Source of the DNA: JASBTN01 sp965228805
GTDB taxonomy: Bacteria; Pseudomonadota; Alphaproteobacteria; Rhodobacterales; Rhodobacteraceae
Assembly: GCF_965228805.1 (NCBI RefSeq)
Contig: NZ_CBDDIE010000003.1
Span: forward strand, 1,054,001 to 1,118,000
Reading direction: 5' to 3'
DNA length: 64,000 bases
Each line of letters starts with the position of its first letter. Position 1 is the first letter of the stretch. Below the pieces are notes generated by a model that was not told the DNA's origin, did not search any database, and saw only the letters and a program-made list of their open reading frames with translations. The position numbers and the translations under genes are program-made. Shown piece after piece: positions 59,754 through 64,000 of the stretch.

Positions 59754-60650
59754 TTACTCGGCAGCCTTGGTCAAGCTGACCATGTCTTCGAGATACGAGG
59801 TGAACTCGTCCCGCAACTCGGGCCGGGCCATGCCGAAGGCGACGGTGGCTTGCAGGAAGCCCGCCTTCGAACCGCAGTCGAACCGCTGACCCCGGAAGCG
59901 GTAGCCATAGACGTCGCGGTCCTGGTTGATCTCCTCGGCAATCGCGTCGGTCAGCTGGATTTCCCCACCGGCGCCAGATTTCATGCGGTTGAGGCTCTGC
60001 AACACCTTCGGCGTCAGGATATAGCGGCCGATCACCGCCAGGTTCGACGGCGCCTCGTCCGCCGGGGGCTTTTCGACCATGCCCTGCACCGACACCATCG
60101 TGCCCATGTCTTCCTTCACATCCAACACGCCGTAGGCCGAGGCCTTTTCCTTGGGCACTTCCATCGCCGCGACCATGCAGCCGCCGGTATCCTCATAGGC
60201 TTCGACCATCTGCTGCAGGCAGGGCTTTTCCGCCGCGATCACGTCGTCGGGCAGGATCACCGCGAAGGGTTCGTTATTGTTGATCAGTCGGCGGGCACAC
60301 CAGACCGCGTGGCCCAGGCCCAGTGCCTTGTGCTGGCGGATATACGCAATCGCGCCGCTGTCCATATTGGTGTCCTTCAACACCTCCAACAGCTCGTCCT
60401 TGTTCTTCTTGCGCAGCTCCTGTTCCAGGACCGGCGAATTGTCGAAGTAATCCTCAAGCGCGCCCTTGCCGCGCGAGGTGACGAAGATGAACTCCTTGAT
60501 CCCGGCCGCGCGCGCCTCGTCGATCGCGTATTGGATCAACGGGCGATCCACCAGGGTCATGATTTCCTTCGGAATGCTCTTGGTCGCCGGAAGAAACCGC
60601 GTTCCCAACCCAGCGACGGGGAAGACGGCTTTCGTCACTTTGCGTTTCAT
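59754..60650 (-). CDS. galU: UTP-glucose-1-phosphate uridylyltransferase GalU
   Basis: 298 residues. FPVAGLGTRFLPATKSIPKE is the nucleotidyltransferase motif, with LPDDVIAAEKPCLQQMVEAY, VEKPPADEAPSNLAVIGRYI and RFDCGSKAGFLQA. It makes UDP-glucose for polysaccharide synthesis, feeding the adjacent glycosyltransferases. Confidence 0.96.
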   Translation of the reverse strand: MKRKVTKAVFPVAGLGTRFLPATKSIPKEIMTLVDRPLIQYAIDEARAAGIKEFIFVTSRGKGALEDYFDNSPVLEQELRKKNKDELLEVLKDTNMDSGAIAYIRQHKALGLGHAVWCARRLINNNEPFAVILPDDVIAAEKPCLQQMVEAYEDTGGCMVAAMEVPKEKASAYGVLDVKEDMGTMVSVQGMVEKPPADEAPSNLAVIGRYILTPKVLQSLNRMKSGAGGEIQLTDAIAEEINQDRDVYGYRFRGQRFDCGSKAGFLQATVAFGMARPELRDEFTSYLEDMVSLTKAAE

Positions 60651-60746
60651 GTTGTCCCACCTCTTAAACGACCGCCGGGATGGCGTCCTGGTTACACCCG
60701 GAATTCTACCCGATCCTGCGGCATTCTGCTTTCGTTTTTCCTAACG

Positions 60747-62009
60747 CTAATTGGGCGCACTTGTCACGTCACCGCGTGGCGTTAACCTTTTTGCCGAGTG
60801 GCGCAGCCCGGCAACACGTTTCCACTCTCTTGCCACGCGAGCGTGAAACCCTCTGAGTTGAAAGGTTTTTTCACCGCGCTCGGCCCGTCCGAAGATGCCG
60901 CCACGCTGCTCCCAATACCCGTCTGGATGGAAGCGCAGGTGGTGAAACAGCGTGGTCGGAGACAGCAGGAAAAGGGTCACCAACTTGCCCTCTTTGGCCA
61001 GCGCGCGCGCCTGTGCACGCAGGGCCCGGCGCTGATGAAACCGGCCCGACAGGTGCAATGATTCTGCCGTTGGTCCTGTGCAAAACGCCACAAAGGGCGG
61101 CGCGATATCCGGCAGCGGCGAAAGCGGTTCGATGGGCCGCGCCAGCCCTTCGACCCAGCCTGCGCGCAGGCTGGCCAGCAGGCGGTTCACATCACGCGGT
61201 TCGCAATTGCCTGCGACCATATGGCCCAGCAAGCGGCGACGCTGTCGATCCTCCAAGGCAGCCAACGCGCCCCAGGGATCGCGTTCGGGCGCATGTTTGC
61301 GCAGAAATAGGGCCGAAGAGGCGCCAATCTCATGCAGCGATTTGGGCATGCGATCCGCCCCGCGCCGCACAGACGGCGCGTAGCCATGATGCACCTGCGC
61401 CATGGGCACGATGGCGGTGACCTGACCGGACAGGCGCAGGTTCACGTCGGTCTCATCCAAGTAAAAGCGAAAACCGGGATCAAATCCGCCGATCTTGGCC
61501 AGCGTATCCCGTCTAAAGGCGCAGTTGGTGCCCTCGGTCTTGATCCCGTGGCCGGGCTTGGCGGCGAACAGCTGCGGCGCATCACCCTCCAACTCCAACG
61601 GCGTTGGCGCACCCAGCGCATCGACGGTATTACCCCGCCATTGAAAGGAAATCCCGTTGCGCCCGCGCACATAGCCCCCGGCGGCCACGACGCGCGGGTC
61701 GTCAAAGGGTGCGGTGAGGTGGTCAAGCCAGCTCGGTTCCGGCACGCTGTCGTCGTCAATGAAGGCCACCAGCTCGCCCGACGCCAGGGTCAAGCCCCGG
61801 TTGCGCGCGGCGGAGATATTGAGCTCGTCAAATTCCGACAGTTTCACCGGCAGGCCGGTGGCGCGCACGGCTTTGGCCCCCTCCAGGTCGGCCACAACGA
61901 TGACTTCGAAGTTCGGGTGGGTGAGCTGTGACAGACCGGTCAGGCAGCGGGTCAGCAGGGCCGGGCGGCCGTGGCTGACGACGATGACCGAGACCGGCGC
62001 ATGTGACAC
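60747..62009 (-). CDS. GT2-family glycosyltransferase
   Basis: 420 residues from the GTG at 62009, which overlaps the kdsB stop by one base (TAGTG). It starts VSHAPVSVIVVSHGRPALLT, the GT-A N-terminus, with FIDDDSVPEPSWLDHL (DxD) and GFRFYLDETDVNLRLSGQV. The open frame extends 87 codons upstream inside kdsB, but that part is not GT-like. It is co-transcribed with cysQ and kdsB. Confidence 0.88.
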   Translation of the reverse strand: MSHAPVSVIVVSHGRPALLTRCLTGLSQLTHPNFEVIVVADLEGAKAVRATGLPVKLSEFDELNISAARNRGLTLASGELVAFIDDDSVPEPSWLDHLTAPFDDPRVVAAGGYVRGRNGISFQWRGNTVDALGAPTPLELEGDAPQLFAAKPGHGIKTEGTNCAFRRDTLAKIGGFDPGFRFYLDETDVNLRLSGQVTAIVPMAQVHHGYAPSVRRGADRMPKSLHEIGASSALFLRKHAPERDPWGALAALEDRQRRRLLGHMVAGNCEPRDVNRLLASLRAGWVEGLARPIEPLSPLPDIAPPFVAFCTGPTAESLHLSGRFHQRRALRAQARALAKEGKLVTLFLLSPTTLFHHLRFHPDGYWEQRGGIFGRAERGEKTFQLRGFHARVAREWKRVAGLRHSAKRLTPRGDVTSAPN

Positions 62010-62809
62010 TATTCCACCCCCATTGCCGCCAGCATCGCCTCGATCCGGGGCACATCTTCGGGGTTGTTCAGCTCCCAGAACTGGCGCCCGCGCGCATCCA
62101 CTTCGACACATTGCACCGGGCGGTCGCGTTCCAGGAACCTGAGCTGTTCCAACCCCTCCAGCTCTTCCAGACTGCCCGGTTCCCACAGCGGATAAGCGGC
62201 CAGCGCGGCGGGGCGATAGGCATAGACGCCGACATGGTGAAACACCGGGGTCATCTCGTGATCCGGCCAACCGTGGGTGGTGTAGGGGATGACTTCCTTG
62301 GAGAAATAGAGCGCCTTGCCTTCGGCCCCGAAGGCCGCCGTCGTGCCACCAACGCGGCCCGCCTTGCGGTCTTCCAAGAAGCCCGACAGTGCACGGCCAT
62401 CACAGCGCAGCACCGGCGTGGCGACTTCGGCTGTCGGGTGGGCATCCAGTGCCTCGACCAACGACTCGACAAACCAGGGGGGGGTCAGCGGCGCATCGCC
62501 TTGCAGGTTCACGACGATGTCGAAGCCACCGCCCAGCGCATCCAGCGCCTCGGCGCAACGTTCGGTGCCGTTTTGACATTTGGACGAGGTCATCACGACC
62601 TCCGCCCCGAAAGCCTCCGCCCGGTTGCGAATGCGGGTGTCATCGGTCGCCACCACCACGCGATCCACCCCACGCACGGCCTGGGCGGCCTCCCACGAGC
62701 GGCGGATCAGCGGTTTCGACACCCCGCTCGCGCCACGAAGCTCGGCCAGGGCCTTACCCGGGTAGCGCACCGAGGCATAGCGGGCAGGAATGACGATGAG
62801 GGTGGACAT
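62009..62809 (-). CDS. kdsB: 3-deoxy-manno-octulosonate cytidylyltransferase KdsB
   Basis: 266 residues. LIVIPARYASVRYPGKALAE is the CTP-binding start, with VVVATDDTRIRNRAEAFGAE, VVNLQGDAPL and MTPVFHHVGVYAYRPAALAA. It activates Kdo as CMP-Kdo for LPS or Kdo-linked capsule. The kdsB start overlaps the cysQ stop (TGATG). Confidence 0.95.
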   Translation of the reverse strand: MSTLIVIPARYASVRYPGKALAELRGASGVSKPLIRRSWEAAQAVRGVDRVVVATDDTRIRNRAEAFGAEVVMTSSKCQNGTERCAEALDALGGGFDIVVNLQGDAPLTPPWFVESLVEALDAHPTAEVATPVLRCDGRALSGFLEDRKAGRVGGTTAAFGAEGKALYFSKEVIPYTTHGWPDHEMTPVFHHVGVYAYRPAALAAYPLWEPGSLEELEGLEQLRFLERDRPVQCVEVDARGRQFWELNNPEDVPRIEAMLAAMGVE

Positions 62810-63606
62810 CAGGCCTCTTTCAGATCGACCCCGGGCGCATAGGCGATGAAGAAGGGGTTTTCATAGATCGGTTTGCCATAGGTCAGCGGTGTGTGGTCGT
62901 CGAAGCGAACCACGTCGCCGCCCGCGCCCTTCAGCACGGCATGACCGGCGGCGGTGTCCCATTCCATGGTGCGGCCGACACGCGGGTACAGGTCCGCTTC
63001 GCCGGTGGCGACCAGGCAGAACTTCAGGCTGGACCCCGCCGATTTCGAATCCTTCACCTTGTATTTGTTGATGTAATCCTCGGTCGCCTGATCGCGGTGC
63101 GATTTAGAGGCGACGATGAACAGAGCCTCATTGTCGGGGGTCGAGACCTTGATCTCCTTGACCGCGCCCATGGTGGATTTGTCGAAAGGCCCGGCCTCTT
63201 CCACGGTGGACCCATCCGCGCGGGTAAAGAACATGCGACCCTTGGCAGGGGCGTAGACCACGCCACGGATCGGCGTGCCGTCGACCACGTAGGCGATGTT
63301 CACGGTGAAATCGCCGCGGCGGTGGATGAACTCCTTGGTGCCGTCCAGCGGGTCGACGATCAGGAATTCATTGGCCGATGCGCCATGGCTGTCCGCCTGC
63401 TCCTCGGTTACCAGAAGCACGTCTGGGAACTCGGCCCGCAGACCGGCCGAGATCAGTGCATCGGCGGCCTCGTCAGCGGCGGTAACCGGGCTGTCGTCGG
63501 ACTTGGATTTCACCTCGAAATCGTCGGAGTTGTAGATCTCCATGATCACGTCACCGGCTTCCAGGGCCAGGCGGCGCATCACGGTTTCAAGTTTCGCAAA
63601 ATCCAT
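62809..63606 (-). CDS. cysQ: 3'(2'),5'-bisphosphate nucleotidase CysQ
   Basis: 265 residues from the ATG at 63606, chosen because MDFAKLETVMRRLALEAGDV is the family start. Inositol-phosphatase fold: SDDSPVTAADEAADALI, LVTEEQAD, FLIVDPLDGTKEFI (metal site) and MEWDTAAGHAVLKGAGG. It removes PAP, the by-product of PAPS-dependent sulfotransferases, which fits the sulfotransferase in the nearby polysaccharide cluster. Confidence 0.93.
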   Translation of the reverse strand: MDFAKLETVMRRLALEAGDVIMEIYNSDDFEVKSKSDDSPVTAADEAADALISAGLRAEFPDVLLVTEEQADSHGASANEFLIVDPLDGTKEFIHRRGDFTVNIAYVVDGTPIRGVVYAPAKGRMFFTRADGSTVEEAGPFDKSTMGAVKEIKVSTPDNEALFIVASKSHRDQATEDYINKYKVKDSKSAGSSLKFCLVATGEADLYPRVGRTMEWDTAAGHAVLKGAGGDVVRFDDHTPLTYGKPIYENPFFIAYAPGVDLKEA

Positions 63607-63736
63607 GTCAGGGGCTCCTTCGGCGCCGCTCGCGCGCGTGAGTTGATTACAGAATTCAGCCCCCTTATGCTGTGCGCGTAAGGGAACGGCAAGAATTCCC
63701 TGCAAATACTGTCGAGAGCAGGCAAGAGGCGGAGCG

Positions 63737-64000
63737 ATGTTCCAGGCCGACACAAGAACTCGTACGACGACGCAAAGCGCGCTGGGCATCCTCGAGGTGA
63801 TCTATTACGCGACCGCGCGCAGCGTGCGCAAAAGCCATCCGAACGCCATCGTCGGATTGGCAATCAACATGTTGCAGACCATGACCTTGGTCTTTGTCTT
63901 CTACATCATGTTCACCTTCCTCGGCCTGCGCGGCGTGGCGATACGCGGCGATTTCATGGTCTACATCATGTCAGGGATCTTCCTGTTCATGACCCAGAAC
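63737..64000 (+). CDS. Polysaccharide ABC exporter permease, KpsM/Wzm-like (partial)
   Basis: Only the first 88 codons are present; the gene continues past the right edge. MFQADTRTRTTTQSALGILE, then an N-terminal cytoplasmic region and the first membrane helices (NMLQTMTLVFVFYIMFTFLG; FMVYIMSGIFLFM), as in ABC-2 permeases exporting capsule. GGCGGAGCG lies just before the ATG. It is divergent from cysQ. The neighbouring polysaccharide genes support a capsule-export role. Confidence 0.8.
   Translation, partial: MFQADTRTRTTTQSALGILEVIYYATARSVRKSHPNAIVGLAINMLQTMTLVFVFYIMFTFLGLRGVAIRGDFMVYIMSGIFLFMTQN

Noticed and set aside
1..64000. CRISPR arrays, rRNA genes and additional tRNAs
   Set aside because: No regularly spaced repeat arrays, rRNA sequence or second cloverleaf was seen on reading.

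Overview
The window is one contig stretch of a GC-rich alphaproteobacterial chromosome, most likely a marine Rhodobacteraceae (Roseobacter-group) bacterium. The evidence is the gene content and order: a phn C-P lyase operon, leuCD-(membrane protein)-(exported phosphatase)-leuB, rnhB-ccrM, soeABC sulfite oxidation, lptCAB-hpf-ptsN, a DUF4170-waaA-lpxK block, and CcrM (GANTC) methylation. Species cannot be named from sequence alone.

Layout. 1-4423: phosphonate C-P lyase genes (phnG-H-I-J leftward, phnF-M rightward) around a PhnF-type operator. 4426-5796: MscS channel. 5883-11389: leucine genes, with a possible leader peptide before leuC. 11560-11636: tRNA-Pro(CGG). About 11637-28200: an AT-richer accessory island starting at the tRNA 3' end. 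28226-54307: core genome with rnhB, ccrM, GST, alkB-like hydroxylase, mutY, dciA, dsbA-like, lpxK, waaA, arsJ plus its GAPDH, trpD2-like, cpdB, a persulfide-sensor-like ArsR regulator before soeABC, rnd, lptCAB, hpf, ptsN. 54370-64000: surface-polysaccharide genes (two-module sulfotransferase, GT14-like/DUF5928, GT2/GT92-like, GT4, galU, GT2, kdsB, cysQ, and the start of a KpsM-like ABC exporter).

The island holds what reads as a complete SspABCD-SspE phosphorothioate defence system: sspA (cysteine desulfurase) divergent from sspB (DUF4007), sspC (ATPase) and sspD (PP-loop sulfur transfer), with convergent sspE (DUF262/DUF1524 NTPase-nuclease). Next to sspA sits an unusual gene joining a three-helix membrane domain to a SAM methyltransferase. 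Left of these are an overlapping RHH-GNAT-XRE-ImmA operon, a divergent DUF2188 pair, and an alpha/beta hydrolase cut by an IS3-family element. Two paralogous AlpA-like loci in inverted orientation lie near the island ends; each has a palindrome before the gene and an 11-bp-stem hairpin after it. No integrase gene is visible.

Other points of note are an exact 12-mer, ATAGAGACTGTT, recurring in unrelated core genes with rare codons and in different reading frames; three GANTC sites just upstream of ccrM; and a cysteine pair in the ArsR-type regulator with SqrR/BigR spacing.
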